Below the pieces are notes generated by a model that ran no database searches, was not told the DNA's origin, and worked only from the letters and a program-made list of their open reading frames with translations. The position numbers and the translations under genes were made by a program. From the NCBI RefSeq assembly GCF_009690845.1, contig NZ_VWSJ01000002.1:1-64000 (forward strand): a stretch of DNA of 64,000 nt, in the 5' to 3' direction. Positions 20,786 through 29,280 of the stretch are shown here, one piece after another; within the stretch, counting starts at the first letter, position 1; each line of letters begins with the position of its first letter. The DNA comes from Campylobacter portucalensis (GTDB lineage: Bacteria; Campylobacterota; Campylobacteria; Campylobacterales; Campylobacteraceae).

Positions 20786-22324
20786 ATGAACACAGCTGAT
20801 ATAGTAATTTTAGACTTTGGGTCGCAATACACTCAATTAATTGCAAGAAGATTAAGAGAACAAGGTGTTTATGCAGAGCTTTTACCATTTGATTCAAATT
20901 TAGAAATCATAAAAGAAAAAAATCCAAAAGGGGTTATTTTAAGTGGCGGACCTGCTAGTGTTTATGCAAAAGATGCGTATTTTTGTGATGATAAAATTTT
21001 TGATTTAAATTTACCGATTTTAGGAATTTGTTATGGTATGCAGCTAATTGCACATAAATTTGGTGCGGAAGTCGTTCCTGCAACTCAAAAAGAGTATGGA
21101 AAGGCTGATTTAAATTTAGTTAAAAAAAGCGATCTTTTTAAAGATATAGATAAAAATCAAATAGTTTGGATGAGTCATTCTGATAAAGTTATAAATTTAC
21201 CAAATGGCTTTACAAATTTAGCCACTTCGCAAAATAGTGAATTTTCAGCAATTTGTGATGAAAAAAGGCAAATTTATGCCCTGCAATTCCATCCTGAAGT
21301 TGCACACACTGAATTTGGAGATAAAATTTTAAAAAACTTTGCTAAACATATTTGTGGTTGCGAAAGCACTTGGAATATGGGGAGTTTTGCAAAAACTCAA
21401 ATTGAAAATTTAAAAACAAAAATTGGCAATGATAAAGTTTTATGTGCTGTAAGTGGTGGGGTTGATAGCTCTGTTGTGGCGGCTTTACTAGCTCATGCAG
21501 TACCTCAAAATTTAGTAGTTGTTTTTGTGGATAATGGGCTTTTGAGAATGGATGAAGCTAAAAATGTAGAAAATACATTTAAATCAAGACTTGGGATTGA
21601 TATCATAAAAATCGACGCTAGCGAAATTTTTCTTAAAAGGCTTAGCGGTATAATCGAGCCAGAACTTAAAAGAAAAATTATAGGAAATACCTTTATAGAA
21701 ATTTTTGAAGAAGAGGCAAAAAAACATAAAAATGTTAAATTTTTAGCACAAGGAACTCTTTATAGCGATGTTATAGAAAGCAGTAGCTTTGGTGGAGCTA
21801 GTAAAACCATAAAATCTCATCACAATGTCGGCGGACTTCCTGAAAATTTAAAATTTGAATTAATCGAACCATTAAGAGAAATTTTTAAAGATGAGGTTAG
21901 AGCTTTAGGGCTTGAGCTTGGACTTTCAAAAGATTTAGTTTTTCGCCATCCATTTCCTGGACCTGGACTTGCTATTAGGATAATGGGTGAGGTTACAAGT
22001 GAAAGGTTGGAGCTTCTAAGAAAAGCCGATGTGATTTTAAGGCAAGAGCTTAAATCAAGTGGGTGGTATGATAAGACTTGGCAGGCATTTTGTGTGCTTT
22101 TAAATGTAAATTCAGTCGGAGTTATGGGCGATAATAGAACGTATGAAAATGCAGTTTGTGTTAGAGTTGTAGATGCAAGCGATGGAATGACAGCAAGCTT
22201 TTCAAGGCTTCCATATGATTTATTAGAAAATGTAAGTCGTAGAATCATAAATGAAGTCCATGGAATCAATAGAGTTGTCTATGATATTTCAAGTAAGCCA
22301 CCAGCAACGATTGAATGGGAGTAG
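20786..22324 (+). CDS. guaA: GMP synthase (glutamine-hydrolysing)
   Basis: GuaA converts XMP to GMP. The 512-residue protein has the class I glutamine amidotransferase domain with nucleophile in GICYGMQ and catalytic His/Glu in FHPEVAHTE, the ATP pyrophosphatase P-loop [10 protein letters not shown], and the C-terminal dimerisation domain with the [12 protein letters not shown] signature, ending PPATIEWE. Position next to the uvrC-side hypothetical gene matches C. jejuni. After its stop the conserved backbone ends and the accessory region begins. Confidence 0.98.
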   Translation: MNTADIVILDFGSQYTQLIARRLREQGVYAELLPFDSNLEIIKEKNPKGVILSGGPASVYAKDAYFCDDKIFDLNLPILGICYGMQLIAHKFGAEVVPATQKEYGKADLNLVKKSDLFKDIDKNQIVWMSHSDKVINLPNGFTNLATSQNSEFSAICDEKRQIYALQFHPEVAHTEFGDKILKNFAKHICGCESTWNMGSFAKTQIENLKTKIGNDKVLCAVSGGVDSSVVAALLAHAVPQNLVVVFVDNGLLRMDEAKNVENTFKSRLGIDIIKIDASEIFLKRLSGIIEPELKRKIIGNTFIEIFEEEAKKHKNVKFLAQGTLYSDVIESSSFGGASKTIKSHHNVGGLPENLKFELIEPLREIFKDEVRALGLELGLSKDLVFRHPFPGPGLAIRIMGEVTSERLELLRKADVILRQELKSSGWYDKTWQAFCVLLNVNSVGVMGDNRTYENAVCVRVVDASDGMTASFSRLPYDLLENVSRRIINEVHGINRVVYDISSKPPATIEWE

Positions 22325-22679
22325 TTAAAAAACCTGGAAATGCTTTAAAATCAATGGTTTTTCACACAAAATGTATATAAATGGTACTAAAATATTGCTG
22401 TTTGTGCATTCTGGTTTAAAGAATGAAGAATACTAAGATTTTGGAAAGACTAAGGTTATAAGTAAAGTAATAAACAATATAACAAAAGATTTTCAAAAAG
22501 AATTGGGCGAATACGGAAATAAAACTGCTTTGGGCGAATTTAAGGATGCTCATACAAAAGCGTTTTGAGATGATAGGAATTTACCAGCATGCAAAAAACG
22601 TCAAAAACCGACGATGGAAGAGATAAGAAAATCTATTGAAAGTATAATAAGAAAAATTTTATTTAAGAGAGGTGGAGAT
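22325..22679 (+). pseudogene. Decayed reading frame upstream of the DUF262 gene
   Basis: A coding-like trace can be followed across this gap: PGNALKSMVFHTKC in one frame, then, after a shift, NGTKILLFVHSGLKNEEY, a stop, a 44-residue open stretch from DFGKTKVISK to DAHTKAF, and another stop. The later part is in frame with the DUF262 gene but separated by the stop at about 22567. I do not recognise the family. It looks like a broken accessory gene left by an insertion at the end of guaA. Confidence 0.45.
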
Positions 22680-24386
22680 ATGGCAACTACTATAGAGGTA
22701 AATAAAAGTAGTATTAAAGAGCTGTTAATGACAGGGGCAAAAGAAAAATTTTTGATCCCTGAATACCAAAGGCCTTATGCTTGGACTGATGATCAAGTTT
22801 TAACACTCTTTGAAGATTTAGTGGAATACACAAATAATCAAAATGAGTCATCATATTTTTTAGGCTGTATTGTTTCTTTTAGCAATAAAAACAAGGAGCA
22901 AGAAATAATAGATGGACAGCAACGAATAACTACTTTATTTTTGCTATTAAGAGCAATTCATAGAAAACTTCAAAAAATGAGTGATAGCAAGGAAAAGGAT
23001 AATTTTATTAGACAGATTGAGCTGGCAATCTGGAAAATAGATGAATTAACAAGCGTTGCTGACTATAGTTCAGTTCTTATTGAGTCAAAAGTATTAGAAG
23101 TAGAATATAATCAGATTCTAGAAAATATTTTAAAAACTGGAGAAGTTGAGGATAAAAGCAAGGATAGATATTCGCTAAATTACAAGTTACTAATAAAATT
23201 ATTAGATGAATATGCAAATAATGAGCCTTTAAATTTCTATAGATTTACAAATAATGCATTAAATAAGACAATTGTATTACCAATTAAAGCTGACACTCAA
23301 GAAACTGCATTAACAATATTCTCTACTTTAAATGATAGAGGCCTACCTTTATCAGATGCTGATATTTTTAAAGCCAAAATATATAATAAACTTAATGAAG
23401 AGAATAAAGCTAAATTTGTGGAAGAATGGAAAAACCTTACATTAAGATCAGAAACGGCAGCAGAAAGTATTCAAAAGTTGTTTTACTATTATATGTTTTA
23501 CTTGAGAGCTATGGACAAGGATAAAAAGACAACTACACCTGGACTTAGAAAATATTTTGCAGAAGATAGCTTTTCTAGACTTTTTAAGGACAATCTATTA
23601 CAAAACCTAAAAGATATTTTAGAATTTTGGGAGGTTGTTAATTGCAGAGAAGCAAAAGAATCAAAATGGACAACTAATTTTTCTATATTAAGTATTTTAG
23701 ACATTCTTAGCTCATACCCAAATGAATTCTGGAAATATCCAGTAATTATTTACTATTTAAAAAATAAGAATAGTGAAAATTTTGAAGAATTATTTTTGAC
23801 ATTTTTAAGAAAATTATTTGTAAATTTATTTAAAGTATATATAGTATCGCCAACAATAAACTCAGTTAAAACAAGCGTTTTGAATTTAAATTCGTCTATT
23901 TTACATGATAAAGTGTTAAAATTTGATTTTAAAAATGTAACAGAAGATGAGTTGAAAAATGGCATTAAACATTTGCATAAAAATGCTGTTAGAATGTTAT
24001 TAAAACTACTTGCTTACAATACAGAAGAACAAAATGAATTATTACCTTATAATTGGGAAATTGAACATATATTACCGCTGAAATGGCAGCCAAGCTATTT
24101 TAACACAAATAATGATGAAGTAAATGAATTAATAGAGACTATAGGTAATAAGATTCCTTTTGAGAAGAGATTAAACATTATTGCTAGCAATGGATACTTT
24201 TCAAAAAAACAAGAACAGTATGCAAAATCTAATATAGCGATTACAAAGGCAATGAGTAATAGTAATATTAAAGATTGGAAATTAGAAGAAATTAGGGAAC
24301 GCAACATAAGAATAATTGATGAAGTGATTGATACATTTAATTCATGGGATAGTAGTGTAAGCGATAATAATATATTATCAAAATGA
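22680..24386 (+). CDS. DUF262/DUF1524 protein (GmrSD-like restriction endonuclease)
   Basis: A single-chain protein of about 568 residues. The N-terminal DUF262 (ParB/sulfiredoxin-like) domain has IPEYQRPYAW and DGQQRITTLF, the nucleotide-hydrolysis motifs of the GmrS half. The C-terminal DUF1524 HNH nuclease has NWEIEHILPLKWQ, with the metal-binding histidine, as in GmrD. Proteins with this layout restrict phage DNA with modified bases. I start it at the ATG at 22680, which has GGTGGAG just upstream, rather than the in-frame ATG at 22614. It stands alone, close to the CRISPR-Cas locus and flanked by decayed sequence, which suggests horizontal acquisition. Confidence 0.85.
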   Translation: MATTIEVNKSSIKELLMTGAKEKFLIPEYQRPYAWTDDQVLTLFEDLVEYTNNQNESSYFLGCIVSFSNKNKEQEIIDGQQRITTLFLLLRAIHRKLQKMSDSKEKDNFIRQIELAIWKIDELTSVADYSSVLIESKVLEVEYNQILENILKTGEVEDKSKDRYSLNYKLLIKLLDEYANNEPLNFYRFTNNALNKTIVLPIKADTQETALTIFSTLNDRGLPLSDADIFKAKIYNKLNEENKAKFVEEWKNLTLRSETAAESIQKLFYYYMFYLRAMDKDKKTTTPGLRKYFAEDSFSRLFKDNLLQNLKDILEFWEVVNCREAKESKWTTNFSILSILDILSSYPNEFWKYPVIIYYLKNKNSENFEELFLTFLRKLFVNLFKVYIVSPTINSVKTSVLNLNSSILHDKVLKFDFKNVTEDELKNGIKHLHKNAVRMLLKLLAYNTEEQNELLPYNWEIEHILPLKWQPSYFNTNNDEVNELIETIGNKIPFEKRLNIIASNGYFSKKQEQYAKSNIAITKAMSNSNIKDWKLEEIRERNIRIIDEVIDTFNSWDSSVSDNNILSK

Positions 24387-24646
24387 GGAAATAGAGGCTA
24401 TTAGGTTAATTAAAAACAAAGGTTTGAAAAAATATCTATAGTTTAATTTAGTTGGTACTATAAATTTAGGAATAGAACTGGTAAAAATCTAAAAACGAGC
24501 TTAAATTAGAAGAAATTCCCAGTACACAACAAACAGCTTTTATTTTGAACGGTTTTGGATATAGAAGATTTAGGGTAGTTAAAACAAACACTAAAGCCTT
24601 ATAAATATCCATTTTATAGGATTTGTACTTGCAAATTTTAGAAACG

Positions 24647-24683
24647 AATCACCAAAAAAATAATTCTTTTGGATGATTTTTTA
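24647..24683 (+). terminator. Terminator-like hairpin after the DUF262 region
   Basis: AATCACCAAAA pairs with TTTTGGATGATT (one bulged base) and is followed directly by a run of T on the + strand, a good intrinsic-terminator shape. It would insulate the DUF262 region from the cas genes. Confidence 0.5.
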
Positions 24684-24997
24684 TATGTAAAAATGCTAAA
24701 ATAGATATTAGTTGCTAATAATCATAATTTAAATGATAAATTGTGATTGAATTTTTGGCATATAAAACGTTTTATTTGCCTTAAATTATAAATAAATTAT
24801 TTAGTTACGATAAAATAAATCTTTTATGATGGGTGTGAAATAAAAAAATAATAAACAAAATTAATCTTAATTTTATAAAAATATTAGACTTATTATTGTT
24901 TAAAGTATCATATTTATTAGAAAATTCTTAGCAAAATAATTTTTGATTGTGGATAAAATTTAGCTGCTAAACTGAGTTTTTTATTAATTTAATATTG

Positions 24998-25003
24998 TAT
25001 AAT
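24998..25003 (+). promoter_or_regulatory. -10 element before cas6
   Basis: TATAAT about 50 bases before the cas6 ATG; no clear -35 box. AAGGA lies nine bases before the start codon. Confidence 0.45.
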
Positions 25004-25052
25004 AAGCATCAATTGATTTAATAAAAAAATACTTTTACTCTAAGGATTAAAA

Positions 25053-25724
25053 ATGTTAGAAATTAAAAGCAAAATTCCATCAAAAAATTTAGAAATTTAT
25101 AAAGGTTTATCAAGGCTGATTCAAGGATATTTTTATTATATCTTACCACAAGAAGAGCATTTGGGCTACACTCATAACAGTGGCAAAATTTTTAAAAAAA
25201 CAAATTTTTGTTTCACTCTTAAAGATGGGCTTTTACACATCAAATTTAGTGCTTTGGAAAAAGAACTAGAAGAGATGGTTGCAGTTTATTTGTTAAAAAA
25301 TGGCTTAAAACTTGGGGAAATTCATATAATTGATACAATCATAAATTTAAGCGATCACTCTACAAATGAAACAAATATAAATGTAAAGGGATGCGTTGTT
25401 TGCAATATAAAAGGACTTTTGGATAAAAAAGTATATTTAGAGCCAAATGATTCAAGACATCTTGAAATGATGACAAAAAATTTAATTCAAAAATATGAAA
25501 CTTTTTACAATAAAGCCTACGATGATGAGGTTAAGATAGAGCTTTTATGGCAAGATTTTGATAAATTTCAAAAATTTTACTATGGAAACAATAAAAATTA
25601 TATGAAAGCTTGGCTTGGAGTTTGGAATATAAAAGCAGATAACAACTTAATAAATTTAGCCCTTTCTACTGGGCTTGGAAGTGGCGTGATGAGCTATGGA
25701 TGCGGGTTTGTAGAAAAAGTTTAG
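25053..25724 (+). CDS. cas6: CRISPR-associated endoribonuclease Cas6
   Basis: Cas6 cuts the precursor crRNA within each repeat. The 223-residue protein has the repeat-associated ferredoxin-like fold and ends in the glycine-rich RNA-binding loop LSTGLGSGVMSYGCGFVEKV, diagnostic of Cas6. A histidine near the N-terminus (EEHLGYTH) is a plausible catalytic residue. It lies 173 bp before cas8b, with its own -10 element and an inverted repeat after its stop, so it may form a separate transcript from the rest of the operon. Confidence 0.9.
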   Translation: MLEIKSKIPSKNLEIYKGLSRLIQGYFYYILPQEEHLGYTHNSGKIFKKTNFCFTLKDGLLHIKFSALEKELEEMVAVYLLKNGLKLGEIHIIDTIINLSDHSTNETNINVKGCVVCNIKGLLDKKVYLEPNDSRHLEMMTKNLIQKYETFYNKAYDDEVKIELLWQDFDKFQKFYYGNNKNYMKAWLGVWNIKADNNLINLALSTGLGSGVMSYGCGFVEKV

Positions 25725-25776
25725 CAAGGCTTTTCATAATATAATAATAATTTCAAAACCTAAAAGGTCGCCTTGC
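25724..25776. repeat. Inverted repeat between cas6 and cas8b
   Basis: GCAAGGC (25724-25730) and GCCTTGC (25770-25776) form a perfect 7-bp stem, extended by TTTT/AAAA pairing with a small bulge, around an AT-rich loop of about 40 bases. It starts at the cas6 stop codon. It may be a terminator-like or regulatory structure that separates cas6 from the effector operon. Confidence 0.45.
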
Positions 25777-25842
25777 AAAGTAAAATTATATCAAAAGATA
25801 TATTTTATGTCAAAATCATTTCATTATATATTAATATAAAAT

Positions 25843-25871
25843 TTGACAAAAAAATTATTTTTTACTATAAT
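25843..25871 (+). promoter_or_regulatory. Consensus sigma-70 promoter of cas8b operon
   Basis: TTGACA (25843-25848), a 17-base spacer and TATAAT (25866-25871) match the bacterial housekeeping consensus in all twelve positions. The cas8b ATG is 26 bases downstream, with AAAGGA at a normal distance. A perfect consensus is rare in this AT-rich genome type and predicts strong, constitutive transcription of the interference and adaptation genes. Confidence 0.75.
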
Positions 25872-25897
25872 TTGCAAAATAACAAAAGGAAGCAATA

Positions 25898-27664
25898 ATG
25901 AGCGATATTATAAAAACTTTTTACAATATAGGAAGTATCTATAAAAGCGACGAATTAGCTATAAAAAATGATGCTTACAAATATGATAATATCAAAACTT
26001 ATCTTTTTGACATAGAAACAAAAGAGATAACTCCAAGCTTTAATATCTTAAAAGATGACTTAATTATCACTCGCTTTGGTGTTGGCTCAAACTCAGGAAA
26101 TCTTTTTCCAAATCAATTTTTTGATAAAAAAACGCATTTAAATTTAGACAAATTTATAAAAGGTGTTTTAACTGCTTGCAAAAATTTATTATCAAAATTT
26201 AGCGATGATTTTAGTGATGCAAGTTGTGATCAATATGAAATTTTAACTACATTAAAAAATATAGACAAAGAATTTTTTAAAGATAAAAAAGATGAAATCT
26301 CAAAACTGCAAGAAGAAAAAGACACAAAAACAGCAACTTATTTAGCTTTATCTTATAAACAAAAACCAATTTCTGCATATTTTAAAGATATCTATTTAAG
26401 CCATATTTCTAAAATTGAAAATTTAAATATTTATGGTTATGATATGATATCAAACGATAAAGGAATTGGCGGAGATGCAAATTTGGCATTTTGTTCAGTA
26501 AATGAACTTCCAAAAAATTTACAATATGTAAAACCTAGACTTTTACCGCTTAATCCAAAAAATGCAAAAATCGTTAAAATCGGCTATGACGCTATGGATA
26601 AAAAACTATCTCATAATTTTTATGGTCTAAAAATGGCCATTTTACCAACATTTTTAACAAATGACAAAAATATCTCAAAAAAGATTTTAGAAATTTTAGA
26701 AAAAACTACAAATGGCGATATAAATAGCATTAAAGATGGCGAAGAGATGATTGATTTAACTCTAGAAAATAGCGGACTTTCTTTAAAAGATTATCCTGTT
26801 TTAGCAACTATCTTATTTTTTAATAAAAACAATGCTGCTGTAAATTTATATTTAACTATAGATGATGTTTTACCATCTTATATAACCTACATTGCAAAAA
26901 ATCTTGCTAAATATAAAATAAAAGCTTTTAATTCTAAAAGTGATCTCAAAGATATAATTTATTTGCAAAAGCTTTTTAATGATAACTTAGAAATTATGCA
27001 AATTTTACTTACCGATAAAAGAATAAAATTAGATATATTGCTTACCAAACTATCAAATTTGATAGTTTTTGGTAGTAATAATATAGCTTATTTTAACAAT
27101 GTTAAATGGGATAAATATTTTAATAACTTCTATAATAATAGAACTATAGAAAGCATAGAAAAGTATATAAATTTCTTTAATGATATAGGCAAAATAAAAT
27201 TTAATTTAAGAAAGGATATAGATGTGGAAAATTTATCACTAGATAAAAAACTAGATTCACTAATGGCAAATAGTAGCTTTTTGCAAAATCCGAATTTAAA
27301 AAGTGCATATCTTCTTGGTATGCTATCAGCAGCCACAATAAACTGGCAATTTGGAGTTTCTAAAAAAAGCTCATATGCTAATTGGCTAAATAATATAGGA
27401 GTTATAAACAGATCAAATCTTGAAAAAATTTATAAAAAATGCGATGAAACTATAAGAAAAATTTGTGCTACTTCTGGTGCTTTGAATAAAACTATCAATA
27501 CCATAAAAGAAAAGCTTTTAAAAACACTACCAGAAACCGTAACAAGCAGTGAAATAGTAAAAAGCTCACACATTACGATAGCTTTTGCGATGGGTGGAAG
27601 TGATTTTAATAAATATATAAAAGATATAAATAAAAATGAAAAAACAGGAGAAGAAGATGCTTAA
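25898..27664 (+). CDS. cas8b: Type I-B Cascade large subunit Cas8b (Csh1 family)
   Basis: The 588-residue protein lies in the slot and has the size of the large Cascade subunit that recognises the PAM in type I-B systems. Csh1-like features include the N-terminal segment starting with a YNIGSIY motif, an asparagine/lysine-rich middle and a helical C-terminus ending FAMGGSDFNKYI. Large subunits diverge fast, so family placement also rests on its position before cas7-cas5-cas3. Its stop overlaps the cas7 ATG by 8 bp. Confidence 0.85.
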   Translation: MSDIIKTFYNIGSIYKSDELAIKNDAYKYDNIKTYLFDIETKEITPSFNILKDDLIITRFGVGSNSGNLFPNQFFDKKTHLNLDKFIKGVLTACKNLLSKFSDDFSDASCDQYEILTTLKNIDKEFFKDKKDEISKLQEEKDTKTATYLALSYKQKPISAYFKDIYLSHISKIENLNIYGYDMISNDKGIGGDANLAFCSVNELPKNLQYVKPRLLPLNPKNAKIVKIGYDAMDKKLSHNFYGLKMAILPTFLTNDKNISKKILEILEKTTNGDINSIKDGEEMIDLTLENSGLSLKDYPVLATILFFNKNNAAVNLYLTIDDVLPSYITYIAKNLAKYKIKAFNSKSDLKDIIYLQKLFNDNLEIMQILLTDKRIKLDILLTKLSNLIVFGSNNIAYFNNVKWDKYFNNFYNNRTIESIEKYINFFNDIGKIKFNLRKDIDVENLSLDKKLDSLMANSSFLQNPNLKSAYLLGMLSAATINWQFGVSKKSSYANWLNNIGVINRSNLEKIYKKCDETIRKICATSGALNKTINTIKEKLLKTLPETVTSSEIVKSSHITIAFAMGGSDFNKYIKDINKNEKTGEEDA

Positions 27665-28592
27665 AAAAGAGATTTTATTTCTTTGGGATGGTGAAAATTT
27701 TAATCCAAACGGAGATATGCTAAATGATAATGCTCCTAGAATGGATGAAGAAACAGGTTTAGCAGAAGCTACTGATGTTAGAATCAAAAGGACTATAAGA
27801 GATGAGTTGATTAAAGATGATCCAAATCAGATTTTTATAAAAATATACGAAGATAACAATGGAAAAATATTAGATGCAAAAACAGCAATGATAGAAGAAA
27901 CTAAACTAAATATAGATATAAAAAAAGCAAATAAAGATGAAATTATGAAAGCAATTTTATCAAATTTCATTGATATTCGTGCTTTTGGCGGGGTATTGCC
28001 AATTTCTGATAAAAAAGAGAAAGAGATTAAAACAAAAAGTGTAAGTTTTACAGGTCCAGTTCAGTTTAGGATCTCAAAATCTCTACATAAAGTTTCGCTT
28101 AAACATATAAAAGGAAGCGGAGCTTTTGCAAGCGGAAACGATAAAGATGCAAAAACACTTAGAGAAGAGTCTTTTTTGGACTACGCATTTTTTGCAACTT
28201 ATGGAATTTTTGATAACAATAATGCCAAAAATACAAACTTTAGCGAAGATGATGCTAAAAAAATTCTAAAAGCTCTTTGGAATGGAACTAAAAATTTAAC
28301 AACTCGTACAAAAATAGGTCAAATACCTAGATTTTTGCTAATCATATCTTATAAAAACAATGCTTTTACAGGAGATTTAAACAATCTAGTTTCAATAAAT
28401 TCACAAAAAGAAGATGAAGCAATCAGAAGTATAAAAGATTTTAAAATCGATTTTTTAAATTTAAAAGAAAAACTTAAACTATACAAAAATGATATAGAAA
28501 AAATTGAATTCATTAGCGATTTTAACTTTAAAAATTTAAACGAAGATGAATTTGATAAAAGTTGGGTAGAAATAGATGTTAATAGCCTTTGA
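27657..28592 (+). CDS. cas7: Type I-B Cascade backbone subunit Cas7 (Csh2 family)
   Basis: Cas7 coats the crRNA as the repeated backbone of Cascade. The product of about 311 residues shows Csh2 family traits: the N-terminal FLWDGENFNPNGDML, RIKRTIRD, the IDIRAFGGVLPI strand and the FTGPVQFRISKSLHKV loop. I choose the ATG at 27657 because AGGAG precedes it; an upstream in-frame ATG lacks a site. It overlaps cas8b and cas5, indicating one polycistronic message. Confidence 0.92.
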   Translation: MLKKEILFLWDGENFNPNGDMLNDNAPRMDEETGLAEATDVRIKRTIRDELIKDDPNQIFIKIYEDNNGKILDAKTAMIEETKLNIDIKKANKDEIMKAILSNFIDIRAFGGVLPISDKKEKEIKTKSVSFTGPVQFRISKSLHKVSLKHIKGSGAFASGNDKDAKTLREESFLDYAFFATYGIFDNNNAKNTNFSEDDAKKILKALWNGTKNLTTRTKIGQIPRFLLIISYKNNAFTGDLNNLVSINSQKEDEAIRSIKDFKIDFLNLKEKLKLYKNDIEKIEFISDFNFKNLNEDEFDKSWVEIDVNSL

Positions 28593-29280
28593 TTTATGGG
28601 GAGATTATGCACATTTTAGCCATCCTGCGACGATTTACTCATCTTTAACCTACCCAGTGCCACCAAAAACGACCATAATGGGGCTTTTGGGGGCTGTAAT
28701 AGGATTAAAAGAGTATGGAGAGCTTGCAAATTTAAAATATAGTGTTAAGTTAAACTCGCCCCTAAAAAAGAAAACTATGATTTTTAATGGCATAAAAGAG
28801 GCTCTTAACTCAAGCATGAAATTAGCTGATGGATACCAAGATGCTAGCGAAAAAAAGCAGTTTTATAAAGAACTAATTTGCCAACCAAACTACAGTATTT
28901 ATCTAAATTTAGAAAATTTAGATAAATGTTTTCAAGATAAAATTTATAAAAATTTAAAAGAACATAAAAGCATCTATACGCCTTATCTTGGTATAAATTT
29001 TTGCATAGCTGACTTTAAATTTAAAGAAATAAAAAGCTTTAATAAAATAGAAGATAAAGAAATTTATGTTTCTAGCTTTGTTTTAGAAAAAGATTTTATT
29101 TTTCAAAAGGATAATTTTAACGCTAAACTTACATCCTATACGATGCCTTGCGATGTAGAAAATGGTAGAATCTTTAAAAAGTTTAAAAACTTCATCATAG
29201 AAATAAACTTAGGCAAACTTCTTACTAAAAATAGTGGCGAAATTTATGAAATCAATGGTGAAAGACTCTATTTTGTTTGA
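28576..29280 (+). CDS. cas5: Type I-B Cascade subunit Cas5
   Basis: Cas5 caps the 5' handle of the crRNA. The 234-residue protein starts with the family pattern AFDLWGDYAHFSHPAT and has the conserved YPVPPKTTIMGLLGAVIG segment that forms the first ferredoxin-like helix and loop. It overlaps cas7 by 17 bp and cas3 by a few tens of bases. Confidence 0.92.
   Translation: MLIAFDLWGDYAHFSHPATIYSSLTYPVPPKTTIMGLLGAVIGLKEYGELANLKYSVKLNSPLKKKTMIFNGIKEALNSSMKLADGYQDASEKKQFYKELICQPNYSIYLNLENLDKCFQDKIYKNLKEHKSIYTPYLGINFCIADFKFKEIKSFNKIEDKEIYVSSFVLEKDFIFQKDNFNAKLTSYTMPCDVENGRIFKKFKNFIIEINLGKLLTKNSGEIYEINGERLYFV

Larger units (their letters stand above)
24387..25052. other. Gene-free stretch with decayed coding traces before cas6
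   Basis: No intact gene is visible. A short coding-like trace near 24495-24603 on the + strand (EEIPSTQQTAFILNGF then YRRFRVVKTNTKAL, ending in TAA) looks like the tail of a broken gene of unknown family. A hairpin at 24647-24683 and a -10 element before cas6 are listed separately. The rest is AT-rich and featureless. Confidence 0.5.

Noticed and set aside
22614-22679. Upstream ATG start for the DUF262 gene
   Set aside because: No ribosome site there, while the ATG at 22680 has GGTGGAG and gives the normal N-terminus.
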